A DNA stretch of 53,262 nucleotides from Streptomyces sioyaensis (GTDB lineage: Bacteria; Actinomycetota; Actinomycetes; Streptomycetales; Streptomycetaceae): the NCBI RefSeq assembly GCF_004122735.1, contig NZ_SDIF01000042.1, forward strand, positions 1 to 53,262, read 5' to 3'. Below are positions 23,276 through 31,129 of this stretch, one piece after another. Under the pieces are notes generated by a model that searched no databases, was not told the DNA's origin, and worked only from the letters and a program-made list of their open reading frames with translations. Every line of letters begins with the position of its first letter. Position 1 is the first letter of the stretch. The position numbers and the translations under genes were made by a program.

Positions 23276-24445
23276 ATGGCGAAGCACTGGGCGGACTTCC
23301 AGTACGAGATCTATCTCCGCGGGATGACGGGCGCCGTCCCACGGCTGCCGACCGATCTGTCGCGGCTGGAGGAGCTCACCGAGCAGCGGCTCGGCCCCGG
23401 CCCCGTCGGCTATGTGGCCGGCAGCGCGGGTACCGGCAGCACCGCCGACGCCAACCGGGCCGCACTGGACCGCCGGCGGATCGTCCCGCGGATGCTCCGG
23501 GACGTGGCCGAACGCGACCTGTCCGTGGAGGTCTTGGGCCACTCGCTGCCCGCGCCGCTCGCGCTGGCTCCGGTGGGCGTGCTGTCGCTGATGCATCCGG
23601 ACGCCGAGCCCGCCGCCGCCCGGGCCGCCGCCGCGCAGGGCGTGCCGTACATCCTGTCCTCCGCCTCCAGCACCCCCATGGAGCAGGTCGCCGAGGCGAT
23701 GGGGGACGGGGAGCGGTGGTTCCAGCTGTACTGGGCGAAGGACCGCGAGGTGACCCGGAGCTTTCTGCACCGGGCGAAGGCGGCGGGCTTCACCGCGCTG
23801 TTCGTCACCCTCGACACCCCGCTCCTCGCCTGGCGGCCACGCGATCTCGATCAGGCGTACCTCCCGTTCCTGCGCGGCGTGGGCACCGCCAACTACTTCA
23901 CCGACCCGGCGTTCACCGCCGGGCTCGCCAAGCCGGTGCACGAGGACCCCGACGCGGCCGTGATGCACTTCGTGGGGATGTTCGCCGATCCCGCCAAAAC
24001 CTGGCCGGATCTGGCCTTCCTGCGCGAGAACTGGGACGGCCCGATCGTGCTCAAGGGCATCCTGCACCCGCAGGACGCGCTGCTGGCCGCCGAGGCCGGT
24101 ATGGACGGGGTGGTGGTCTCCAACCACGGCGGCCGCCAGGTGGCGGGCTCGGTCGCCGCCGCCGACGCACTGCCCCGGGTCGCGCAGGCGGCCGGGGACC
24201 GGCTGACCGTCCTCTTCGACAGCGGGATCCGCACCGGCGACGACATCCTGAAGGCGCTGGCCCTGGGCGCGAAGTCGGTGCTGGTGGGGCGCCCTTACGC
24301 CTACGGTCTCGGCCTCGACGGCCAGGCGGGCGTGGAGCACGTCATCCGCTGTCTGCTCGCCGAGTTCGATCTGACCCTCGCCCTGTCCGGGCACTCCCGC
24401 CCCACCACCCTGACCGCCGACGACCTCATCGAGGAGTCCGCATGA
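23276..24445 (+). CDS. FMN-dependent alpha-hydroxyacid oxidase / lactate 2-monooxygenase-like
   Basis: A 389-residue TIM-barrel flavoenzyme of the L-2-hydroxyacid oxidase family (lactate oxidase, lactate 2-monooxygenase, glycolate oxidase). Motifs: LALAPVGVLSLMHPDAE, YILSSASSTPMEQVAE, WFQLYWAKDREVTRSFL, PIVLKGILHPQDA, the catalytic SNHGGRQ (His near residue 284) and FDSGIRTGDDILKALALGAKSVLVGRPYAYGL (FMN phosphate site). The start MAKHWADFQYEIYLRGM and the long central insert suit the lactate 2-monooxygenase subgroup. The ATG at 23276 is used rather than a GTG at 23189. It overlaps the next gene by ATGA, so the two enzymes are translationally coupled. Confidence 0.88.
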   Translation: MAKHWADFQYEIYLRGMTGAVPRLPTDLSRLEELTEQRLGPGPVGYVAGSAGTGSTADANRAALDRRRIVPRMLRDVAERDLSVEVLGHSLPAPLALAPVGVLSLMHPDAEPAAARAAAAQGVPYILSSASSTPMEQVAEAMGDGERWFQLYWAKDREVTRSFLHRAKAAGFTALFVTLDTPLLAWRPRDLDQAYLPFLRGVGTANYFTDPAFTAGLAKPVHEDPDAAVMHFVGMFADPAKTWPDLAFLRENWDGPIVLKGILHPQDALLAAEAGMDGVVVSNHGGRQVAGSVAAADALPRVAQAAGDRLTVLFDSGIRTGDDILKALALGAKSVLVGRPYAYGLGLDGQAGVEHVIRCLLAEFDLTLALSGHSRPTTLTADDLIEESA

Positions 24446-25455
24446 CCCCCACGACAGATCCGGCCGCGGACCCCGGGACGCGGCCGGTGAAGAATGTCCT
24501 CGCCGTCATCTCCCCGCACGTCGGCGGCCGTACCGCCGGCGCCGCGCTGACCGGTCTCTTCCCCGGTCAGGCCCGGGTCACCGTCGTCGAGACGGCCGAC
24601 GAGGACCCCGCGGCCCTGCGCGCGGCGAACGTCCTGATCACCGGTCTGAGCCCGGTCACCGCCGCACACCTCGCCGCCGCGCCCGATCTGGAGCTCGTCC
24701 AGTGCGCCAGCCACGGCTTCGACTACGTCGATCTGGACGCGGCCCGTGCGCGTTCCGTCCCGGTCTGCACCATCGGCTCCAGCAGCGCCGAGAAGCAGAA
24801 CGTGGCCGAGCAGACCTTCGCCCTGATGCTCGCCCTCGCCAAGCAACTGGTCCCCGCGCACACCGCCCTGGTCGAGGCCGACTGGGCACTGCCCCGCCTC
24901 CAGCAGTCCCTCACCGAACTGTCCGGCAAGACCCTCGGCATCATCGGGCTCGGCCAGATCGGTACGGAAGTGGCCCGGCGCGCGGTCGCGTTCGACATGA
25001 GCATCGTCTATGCCGGGCCGAGTCCGCTCGCACCCGAGGCCGCGGCCCGGCTCGGCGGCGCCCGTCATCTGAGCGTCGACGAACTGCTGCGCACCGCCGA
25101 CTACATCAGCCTGCACGCCCCGCTCACCGAGCGGACCCGCCACCTTCTCGACGCGGAGCGCCTCGCCCTCCTCAAGCCGACCGCGTTCGTCATCAACACC
25201 GCCCGCGGCGCCCTCATCGACCAGGACGCCCTCGCGGACGCGCTGGAGGCCGGCACCCTCGCCGGCGCCGGCCTCGATGTCTTCGATCCCGAACCGCCCA
25301 CGGCGGCCCTGCGCCTGCTCAAGGCCCCGAACGTGGTCCTCTCCCCGCATGTCGCGGGCGTCACCCGCGAGACGCTCGTCCGCATCGCCCTGGCCGCCGT
25401 ACAGAACGTCCTCGACCATCTGGCGGGCAAGCCCGTGCGGGACGTCGTCTCCTAG
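24442..25455 (+). CDS. D-isomer-specific 2-hydroxyacid dehydrogenase
   Basis: A 337-residue NAD(P)-dependent dehydrogenase acting on D-2-hydroxyacids or 2-ketoacids (phosphoglycerate/glyoxylate reductase family). NAD motif GIIGLGQIG lies near residues 168-176. Catalytic Arg is in INTARGALID, Glu in DVFDPEPP and His in LSPHVAGVT near 303. HGFDYVDLDAARARSVPVC is the substrate-domain signature. The start overlaps the upstream stop (ATGA) with GAGGAG as binding site. Coupling with an L-hydroxyacid oxidase suggests interconversion of hydroxyacid stereoisomers via the 2-keto acid, under PucR-type control. Confidence 0.9.
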   Translation: MTPTTDPAADPGTRPVKNVLAVISPHVGGRTAGAALTGLFPGQARVTVVETADEDPAALRAANVLITGLSPVTAAHLAAAPDLELVQCASHGFDYVDLDAARARSVPVCTIGSSSAEKQNVAEQTFALMLALAKQLVPAHTALVEADWALPRLQQSLTELSGKTLGIIGLGQIGTEVARRAVAFDMSIVYAGPSPLAPEAAARLGGARHLSVDELLRTADYISLHAPLTERTRHLLDAERLALLKPTAFVINTARGALIDQDALADALEAGTLAGAGLDVFDPEPPTAALRLLKAPNVVLSPHVAGVTRETLVRIALAAVQNVLDHLAGKPVRDVVS

Positions 25456-25486
25456 TCACCTCCCAGGGGAGGCCCGCAGGGGCGTT

Positions 25487-25518
25487 GGCCCTGGGGCGGT
25501 GCGCACCGTGCCAGGGCC
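25487..25518. terminator. Stem-loop after the hydroxyacid operon
   Basis: GGCCCTGG (25487-25494) pairs with CCAGGGCC (25511-25518), with an inner palindrome CGGTGCGCACCG (25497-25508) extending the stem. It lies 32 bp after the dehydrogenase stop, so the MFS gene probably has its own promoter. The rest of 25519-25814 holds only a small hairpin CGCCCGG-AAT-CCGGGCG (25664-25680). Confidence 0.65.
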
Positions 25519-25814
25519 CTGCCCCGAATTTCGGCCATTGTTCGACGCGTGGGGCGCGCGGTGCCGGCCATCCCGGCGGGGCGATGCGGCCGGCAGCCTC
25601 CTGACCGGACACCGCCAATTCTCGACACCCCGCGGCTGCCGGCCGCGCCACAGGAGTAGCGTCCGCCCGGAATCCGGGCGTCCCGCCGGTCGGTTCGGGC
25701 CGTCCGGTCCGTTCGTCAGCGGACCGCTGTGCCCGGCGGGACCTCCGGCCCGGACATCCGAGGGCCGTCCCGGTAACCGGCGACGGCCGCACCAGGAAAG
25801 GCGGACGCACGCTC

Positions 25815-27104
25815 GTGGAACCCCGTGGACGCACCCGTTGGGCGATCGGCGGATTGCTGGCCGGCGGTATCGTCGTCAACTTCCTCGACCGCACGGCGAT
25901 ATCGGTGGCGAGCTCCTCGATCGCCGAGGACTTCGGGCTGGACCTCCAGCAACTCGGGGTGGTGCTGTCGGCCTTCACCTGGTCGTACTGCCTGGTCCAG
26001 TTGCCCGCCGGGATGCTGGTCGACCTCCTGGGCGTCTCCCGGCTCACCCGGATCGCGTCCGCGTTATGGGCCGTTGCCGGCCTGCTGACCGCCGTGGCCA
26101 GTGGGGTCGGCCCGCTCATCGTGGCCCGGCTGCTGCTCGGGGTGGCCGAGGGGCCGTCGATGGTCGGCGCCTCCAAGGCGACCGCTGCCTGGTTCCCCGT
26201 CGGTGAGCGCGGCATGGCGACCGCGCTGTTCGACGGAGCCACCAAGCTCGCCAACATGATCGCTTTCCCGGTGCTGGCGTTCGTGATGAGCGAGTGGGGC
26301 TGGCGGGCCGGGTTCCTGTTCAGCGCCGCGGTCAGTGTGCTGTTCACCGCCGTGTGGTGGTGGGGCTACCGGGACCCGTCCGCGCTGCGCTCACTGCGTC
26401 CGGCAGAGCGGGACTTCATCCTTGCGGGCGGGGCACGGGACGCCGACCGGGGCGGCGCCCGGCAGTTCCTCGTGGCCCTGCGCTCCCGCAGGATCTGGAT
26501 CCTGTCCTGCGGCTTCGCCTGTTACGGCTACACCATCAACATCGTGCTGACCTGGATGCCGGAGTTCCTCCAGCGGCAGTTCCATGTGCGGCTGCTGCAG
26601 TCCGGCCTGTACTCGATGATTCCGTGGGCGGTGGCGACAGTGGCCGAACTCGCCTTCGGGGGCTGGCTGGTGGACCGGCTGGTGCGCCGGGGCCGTCATC
26701 CGTGGCGGGTGCGCAAGGCCGTACTGACCTGCGGGCTGGCGCTCGGCGCGGCGATCGGCGCCGCGGGGAGCGCGGCCTCGCCGGCGGTCGCGGTCTGCTG
26801 GATGTCGGCCTCCCTCGCGGGGCTGGCGATCGCCGCGCCCGTGGCCTGGAGCCTGCCCGGCCTGCTCGCCCCGCCGGGGACGGTGGGGGCGGTCAGCGGG
26901 CTGATGAACTTCCTCAATACGGCGGCCACCGCCGGCGGTGTGCTGCTCACCGGCCGGCTGGCGCACGTGACCGGATCGTTCGCCGCGCCCTTCCTGTTCG
27001 CGGTCGCCGTCCTGGCCGTCGGCGTCGCCCTCTACTGGTGGGCGCTGCACCCGTCCTCGGTGCCGGACGACGCCCCGCCGACCCGGCAGCCGGCCCGCGT
27101 CTGA
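25815..27104 (+). CDS. MFS transporter, anion:cation symporter (ACS)-like
   Basis: A 429-residue 12-helix major facilitator. Features: GIVVNFLDRTAISVASSSIAEDFGL (helix 1 with the ACS-type Asn-Phe-x-Asp-Arg signature), GMLVDLLGVSRLTR (loop 2-3), ARLLLGVAEGPSMVGASKATAAWFPVGERGMATALFDGATKLA (helix 4, typical of hexuronate/galactonate/glucarate carriers), and GFACYGYTINIVLTWMPEFL starting the second half. ACS carriers take up organic anions, which fits the upstream hydroxyacid enzymes; uptake of their substrate is inference. GTG start at 25815; the AGGAAAGG site is spaced rather far (about 12 bases). Confidence 0.87.
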   Translation: MEPRGRTRWAIGGLLAGGIVVNFLDRTAISVASSSIAEDFGLDLQQLGVVLSAFTWSYCLVQLPAGMLVDLLGVSRLTRIASALWAVAGLLTAVASGVGPLIVARLLLGVAEGPSMVGASKATAAWFPVGERGMATALFDGATKLANMIAFPVLAFVMSEWGWRAGFLFSAAVSVLFTAVWWWGYRDPSALRSLRPAERDFILAGGARDADRGGARQFLVALRSRRIWILSCGFACYGYTINIVLTWMPEFLQRQFHVRLLQSGLYSMIPWAVATVAELAFGGWLVDRLVRRGRHPWRVRKAVLTCGLALGAAIGAAGSAASPAVAVCWMSASLAGLAIAAPVAWSLPGLLAPPGTVGAVSGLMNFLNTAATAGGVLLTGRLAHVTGSFAAPFLFAVAVLAVGVALYWWALHPSSVPDDAPPTRQPARV

Positions 27105-27385
27105 GGCGCGGAGCCGCACTTCCTGCGCAGGTAGTGCAGCTGCATCGCCCAGGCAAGAGCTGTGGCTGTCGTCACAGATTCCGTGTCCCGCCCGGGGGCA
27201 TGCCTTGTACGCACCGGTAGTTCTGGCAGGGGAGCGTGGAAAGCAGCTATGCACACCGTCGGTCCGATCCGGCTCAGGTCCGGCCTCACCCGGGGACCGG
27301 CCGGGCAGTCGCCGGAAGCGGCCGTCCCCGCTCCGGCGACCAGTGCACCGGCGCCGAGGGCGGCCGCGGCCGAAGGTGTCCGCCG

Positions 27386-28705
27386 ATGACCGATACCTCC
27401 TTCTTAGCCTCGTGTCTGGCGCGATTATCCTGGCCGCCGGAGCGGCTGGCCCGTGAGATCAACAGACGCTGCGGCAGCGGCACCATCAGCAGCAAGGCCC
27501 CCTACAACTGGCTGAAGGGTTCCTGTCCCCGCCGCCGGCTGCCGCACATCGTCGCCCGGATCCTCTCCGAGCAGCTCGGTGAGCCGATCGCGGTCGAGGC
27601 GCTGTGGCCCCAGCACTTCCCGGCCGGCACCCCGCCGCTCCCCCAGGGCCCCACCCATCGTCCCCCGGTGGCACCCCTCCATCTGCCCTCCGATCAGGAC
27701 CCGTTGACGGCATCGGTGGACTGGCTGGTGACCGACGACCCGCCACCGCCCTCGCGCAGCCGCGGCGACGAGGTCCCCGATGCCGCGGTCGGCATGCTGA
27801 CCGTCCGGATCCAGCAGCTGCGTCAGCTCGACGACAGCGCCAGCAGCGGACTCGTACTGGACTGGGCACTCCAGGACCTGCAGTGGGCGCAGAAGCTGGC
27901 CGCCAAGTACTCCTACGGCGCCGAGACCGGGCTGCAACTGCACCGCATCATCGCCGAGCTCGGCCAGCTCACCGCGTGGCTGACCGCCGATCAGGGCATG
28001 GACGCGCTGAGCACCTCGCGTTTTCTGAACGCGCTGAGCGCCGCCCGTGCCGCCGGCGACCGGCCGCTCGCCGCGTACATCATCTCCTGCATGAGCTACC
28101 GCGCCGGCTGGGCCGGCCGGGCGGAGGAGGCGCTGCGGCTGAGCCGCATCGCCCGCAAGGGGGCGGCGCACGAGGACATGGGCATCGGCCAGGCGCTGCT
28201 GGCCACCCGCGAGGCCAGAGCCCATGCGAGCCTCGGCGACGAAGCGGGCTGTCAACGCGCCCTGGAGGAGGCCGCCGAGCTCAGCCGGGCCGGCCGGCCC
28301 TCCTGCGAGCCGCCCTGGGCGTACTGGCTCACGCCGGCGGTCATGGTGGCCGACGCCGGACGGGCCTGGCTGGAGCTGGGCCGCCCCCAGCGGGCGGAGT
28401 CCCATCTGACCCGCGGGATCGACATGCTCAAGGGCAGCCAGCCGCGCAACCTGCTGCTGCACAGCGCCTCGCTGGCCGAGGCGCGGCTGGCGCGCTGTGA
28501 GCTCGACGGCGCGGCGGAGGCCACCGCGGACGCGCTGGCGCTGACCGGGAACGTCACCTCACAGCGCGCCCACACCCGGCTCATGAGCCTGCGCCGGAGG
28601 TTTCTGCGGTACGACAGCGCGGTGGCGCGCGAGATCGTGCAACGGGCGGACGAGCTGCTGCATGCGGGCCGGCCACCGGCGGTGTGCCAGGGCCGGACAC
28701 CATGA
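27386..28705 (+). CDS. HTH - TPR-like regulatory protein
   Basis: A 439-residue protein. Residues 1-70 resemble a DNA-binding helix-turn-helix (LARLSWPPERLAREINRRCG ... KAPYNWLKGSCPRRRLPHIVARILSEQLG). Residues about 140-430 are a helical-repeat (TPR-like) region (ALSAARAAGDRPLAAYIISCMSYRAGWAGRAEEALRLSRIARKG; EDMGIGQALLATREARAHASLGD; AWLELGRPQRAESHLTRGIDML). This is the layout of Streptomyces developmental/antibiotic regulators of the NsdA-like kind, though I would not name an orthologue. ATG at 27386 with GAAGGTG upstream. It precedes the MurB-like gene by 150 bp. The 281-bp gap before it holds no other gene. Confidence 0.75.
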   Translation: MTDTSFLASCLARLSWPPERLAREINRRCGSGTISSKAPYNWLKGSCPRRRLPHIVARILSEQLGEPIAVEALWPQHFPAGTPPLPQGPTHRPPVAPLHLPSDQDPLTASVDWLVTDDPPPPSRSRGDEVPDAAVGMLTVRIQQLRQLDDSASSGLVLDWALQDLQWAQKLAAKYSYGAETGLQLHRIIAELGQLTAWLTADQGMDALSTSRFLNALSAARAAGDRPLAAYIISCMSYRAGWAGRAEEALRLSRIARKGAAHEDMGIGQALLATREARAHASLGDEAGCQRALEEAAELSRAGRPSCEPPWAYWLTPAVMVADAGRAWLELGRPQRAESHLTRGIDMLKGSQPRNLLLHSASLAEARLARCELDGAAEATADALALTGNVTSQRAHTRLMSLRRRFLRYDSAVAREIVQRADELLHAGRPPAVCQGRTP

Positions 28706-28729
28706 CCTCCTTCGGCAGGTCAGCGGCCT

Positions 28730-28752
28730 GCGCATACAGTGCACGTACGCGC
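28730..28752. promoter_or_regulatory. Imperfect 23-bp palindrome upstream of murB-like gene
   Basis: GCGCATAC (28730-28737) and GTACGCGC (28745-28752) are inverted repeats matching at 7 of 8 positions around AGTGCAC. TACAGT within it (28735-28740) could be a -10 box, about 115 bp ahead of the murB-like start. Operator role is inferred. Confidence 0.4.
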
Positions 28753-28855
28753 GAGCTCCCCATGGCCGGCACGTACTGAGCGCGGGCTGAGCCCCGCCGC
28801 TGCGCAACCGCGCCCCCCTCTGACACGGAACGGCATCCAGGAGAAACAGGACCCT

Positions 28856-29884
28856 ATGCGAGTCACTCACGCGGTACCGCTTGCCCCGATGACGACACTG
28901 GGCATCGGAGGACCGGCCGCGGCCCTGATGGAGCTGCACGATCCGGCGGACTTCCCCGAGTTCGTCGCGCTGGCCGACACCCTGCCCGGCGAGCCGGTCT
29001 GCCTGGGCGAGGGAAGCAATGTGCTGGTCGGTGACGCCGGATGCGACTGCGCCGTGCTGCGGATGAGCACCAAGGGCGTACGGATGGCGGGGAACACGGC
29101 GGACGGCCGGGTGCGGGTCGAGGTGCAGGCCGGTCATCTGCTCTCCGACCTGGTCGACACCACCATCGCCGAGGGCCTCACCGGTATGGAGATGCTGGTG
29201 GGCATTCCGGGGACCGCCGGCGCCACCCCGGTCCAGAACGTCGGTGCCTATGGTCAGGAGACCGCCGACACCCTGGTGGAAGTGACCGCGTGGGACTGGA
29301 CGTTGCGCCGCATGGTCACCATGGATGCCGCGGCGTGCGGGCTGGGCCACCGCACCAGCGTCTTCAAGCGTTCCCGCCGCTGGACGCTGCTGACCCTGGT
29401 CTTCGCGCTGCGCCGGTCCGAACTCAGCGCGCCGGTCGGCTACCGTACGGTCGCCGCCGAGCTCGGTGTGCCGGTCGGGACCCGGGTCCCCCTGGAGGAG
29501 GTGGCGCAGGCGGTGCTGGCCGTCCGGCGGAGCAAGGGCATGGTGCTGGGCTGCAGTGGCACCGACGACCGGTCGGTCGGCAGTGTGTTCCTCAGCCCCG
29601 AGATCTCCCCCGCCCAGGCCGAGAGCCTGCGGGCGCAGAACGCTCCGGTGAACCACTTCCCGGACGGCTCGGTGCGGGTGAGTGCCAGCTGGCTCATCCG
29701 GCAGGCCGGCTTCGAGCTGCGCCGCCCGATCGTGCCGGGCGTCCGGCTGTCCTCGCTGCACTACACGCTGGTCGCCGACGAGGGCGCGAGCGCAGCCGGC
29801 TTCACCGAGGCGATCGACATCGTCTTCCAGGAGGTCCTGCGCCGCACCGGGGTACGGCTGACCTCGGAGATCGACTTCCTCTGA
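28856..29884 (+). CDS. murB: UDP-N-acetylenolpyruvoylglucosamine reductase (MurB)-like
   Basis: A 342-residue FAD enzyme of the MurB family, which makes UDP-N-acetylmuramate for peptidoglycan. FAD-binding signatures: PLAPMTTLGIGGPA, CLGEGSNVLVGDAG, GMEMLVGIPGTAGATPVQNVGAYGQE, SVFKRSRRW. Active-site region SVGSVFLSPEIS carries the catalytic Ser, and the C-terminus EVLRRTGVRLTSEIDFL the catalytic Glu region. Substitutions relative to usual MurB (SASWLIRQAGF for SAGWLIEQ; LVADEGASAAGF for LVN-GxATA) suggest a divergent paralogue. ATG with AGGAG upstream. Adjacent to a regulatory gene and not to other mur genes. Confidence 0.88.
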   Translation: MRVTHAVPLAPMTTLGIGGPAAALMELHDPADFPEFVALADTLPGEPVCLGEGSNVLVGDAGCDCAVLRMSTKGVRMAGNTADGRVRVEVQAGHLLSDLVDTTIAEGLTGMEMLVGIPGTAGATPVQNVGAYGQETADTLVEVTAWDWTLRRMVTMDAAACGLGHRTSVFKRSRRWTLLTLVFALRRSELSAPVGYRTVAAELGVPVGTRVPLEEVAQAVLAVRRSKGMVLGCSGTDDRSVGSVFLSPEISPAQAESLRAQNAPVNHFPDGSVRVSASWLIRQAGFELRRPIVPGVRLSSLHYTLVADEGASAAGFTEAIDIVFQEVLRRTGVRLTSEIDFL

Positions 29885-29896
29885 GGGCGGTGTGGC

Positions 29897-29911
29897 GGCC
29901 GGGCACCGGCC
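29897..29911. terminator. Hairpin between convergent murB-like and acylphosphatase genes
   Basis: GGCCGG-GCA-CCGGCC, a 6-bp GC stem with a 3-nt loop, 12 bases past the murB-like stop. Candidate bidirectional terminator. Confidence 0.45.
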
Positions 29912-29954
29912 GGCGCGGTTCTCAGGAGCCGGTGAGCGAGCGGGGACCGGAACC

Positions 29955-30221
29955 CTAGCGGACGTCGAAGCCCGTCAGGCCCTCCGGTTCCTCCTCCTGG
30001 ACGGACACGGCGCCGACGGTCGCCAGGGGCGGGCCGTCGTGCGCCCAGTCCACCAGCTTCTGGACCCCCTCGGGCGGCCCCTCGAACACGGCCTCCACCG
30101 TCCCGTCCGGGCGGTTGCGCACCCAGCCGGCCACGGCGTGCTCATCCGCCGTGCGCCGGCAGGTGTCGCGGAAGAACACCCCCTGTACGTCCCCGGAGAC
30201 CACCACATGTCGGCGGATCAT
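29955..30221 (-). CDS. acyP: Acylphosphatase
   Basis: An 88-residue acylphosphatase that hydrolyses carboxyl-phosphate bonds such as acetyl phosphate or 1,3-bisphosphoglycerate. The phosphate-binding loop VSGDVQGVFFRDT contains the catalytic Arg18, and AGWVRNRPDGTVEAVFEG contains Asn36, the second catalytic residue. Length is standard. ATG at 30219-30221 behind GAGGTGAG. It lies 62 bp downstream of the DUF72 gene on the same strand, so possibly co-transcribed. Confidence 0.93.
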   Translation of the reverse strand: MIRRHVVVSGDVQGVFFRDTCRRTADEHAVAGWVRNRPDGTVEAVFEGPPEGVQKLVDWAHDGPPLATVGAVSVQEEEPEGLTGFDVR

Positions 30222-30283
30222 CCGTGTCTCACCTCGCTTCCTCGCCCTGGCGGTACCCGCGCAGATATATCCCGGCCCCGTGG

Positions 30284-31057
30284 TCAGCCCGCGGCGCCAC
30301 GCCCGGTCGGCGTACGGCTCACACGGCGGCCGGCGGCCGCGACGGCGCGGCCGAAGTGCGCGGCGTCCAGGACGGCCGCGCCGTACAGGTCGTTGTTGAA
30401 GTACGCGTAGATGTCGGCCCGCTCCGGCCAGGTGTCGCTGAGCCGCCGCACCCAGGTGCTGAGCGCCTGTCGGCCGTAGCGCGGCCAGGGGTCCGCACGG
30501 CCCGCGTGGAAGCGCAGATACCCCCAGTCGGCGGTCCGCCAGAGCGGCGTCACGGGCCGGGAGCCGCGGTCGGCCCAGCACAGCGCCGCGCCCCGCCGCT
30601 CCAGCACCGTACGGATCTCCGCGGTCCACCACGAGTCGTGCCGGGGTTCGACCGCCACGCGTGTGCCGGCCGGGAAGCAGCCGAGGCAGGTGTCGAGCAG
30701 CCGGGCGTCCGCGGGCAGGGTGGGCGGCAGTTGGAGCAGGACGGGGCCGAGCCGGGGGCCGAGGGCGGCGGCCCGCGACATCAGCCGCCCGACCGGCTCC
30801 TCGGGATCGCGCAGCCGCTTGATGTGGGTGAGGTAGCGACTTGCCTTGACGGCCATCACGAACCCGTCGGGGGTCCGCTCCCGCCAGTCGGCGAAGGTCT
30901 TCTCCTCGGGCAGCCGGTAGAAGGCGGCATTGCTCTCGACGGTGGCGAAGTGCCGCGCGTACTCCTCCAGCCACAGCCGCTGCGGCCGGTCGGGCGGGTA
31001 GAGGACCGTACGCCAGTCCTTGTACTGCCAGCCGGAGGTTCCGACGAGGACGGTCAT
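30284..31057 (-). CDS. DUF72 domain protein (TIM-barrel, YecE-like)
   Basis: A 257-residue YecE/DUF72 protein of unknown function with a TIM-barrel fold. Signatures: VGTSGWQYKDWRTVLYPPD at the N-terminus, EYARHFATVESNAAFYRLP, FVMAVKASRYLTHIKRL, LGPVLLQLPPTLP, VAVEPRHDSWW, WGYLRFHAGR and DIYAYFNNDLYGAAVLDA. The conserved acidic and histidine residues suggest a hydrolase or nuclease-like role but none is proven. Stands between the molybdenum-enzyme operon and acylphosphatase on the same strand. Confidence 0.9.
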   Translation of the reverse strand: MTVLVGTSGWQYKDWRTVLYPPDRPQRLWLEEYARHFATVESNAAFYRLPEEKTFADWRERTPDGFVMAVKASRYLTHIKRLRDPEEPVGRLMSRAAALGPRLGPVLLQLPPTLPADARLLDTCLGCFPAGTRVAVEPRHDSWWTAEIRTVLERRGAALCWADRGSRPVTPLWRTADWGYLRFHAGRADPWPRYGRQALSTWVRRLSDTWPERADIYAYFNNDLYGAAVLDAAHFGRAVAAAGRRVSRTPTGRGAAG

Positions 31058-31129
31058 GTGCGGATCCCTGCCCGGCCGGGGTCCGGACGTATCAGCCGCC
31101 CCCCTTACGGTCCGGCGGCCGGGTGGGCG

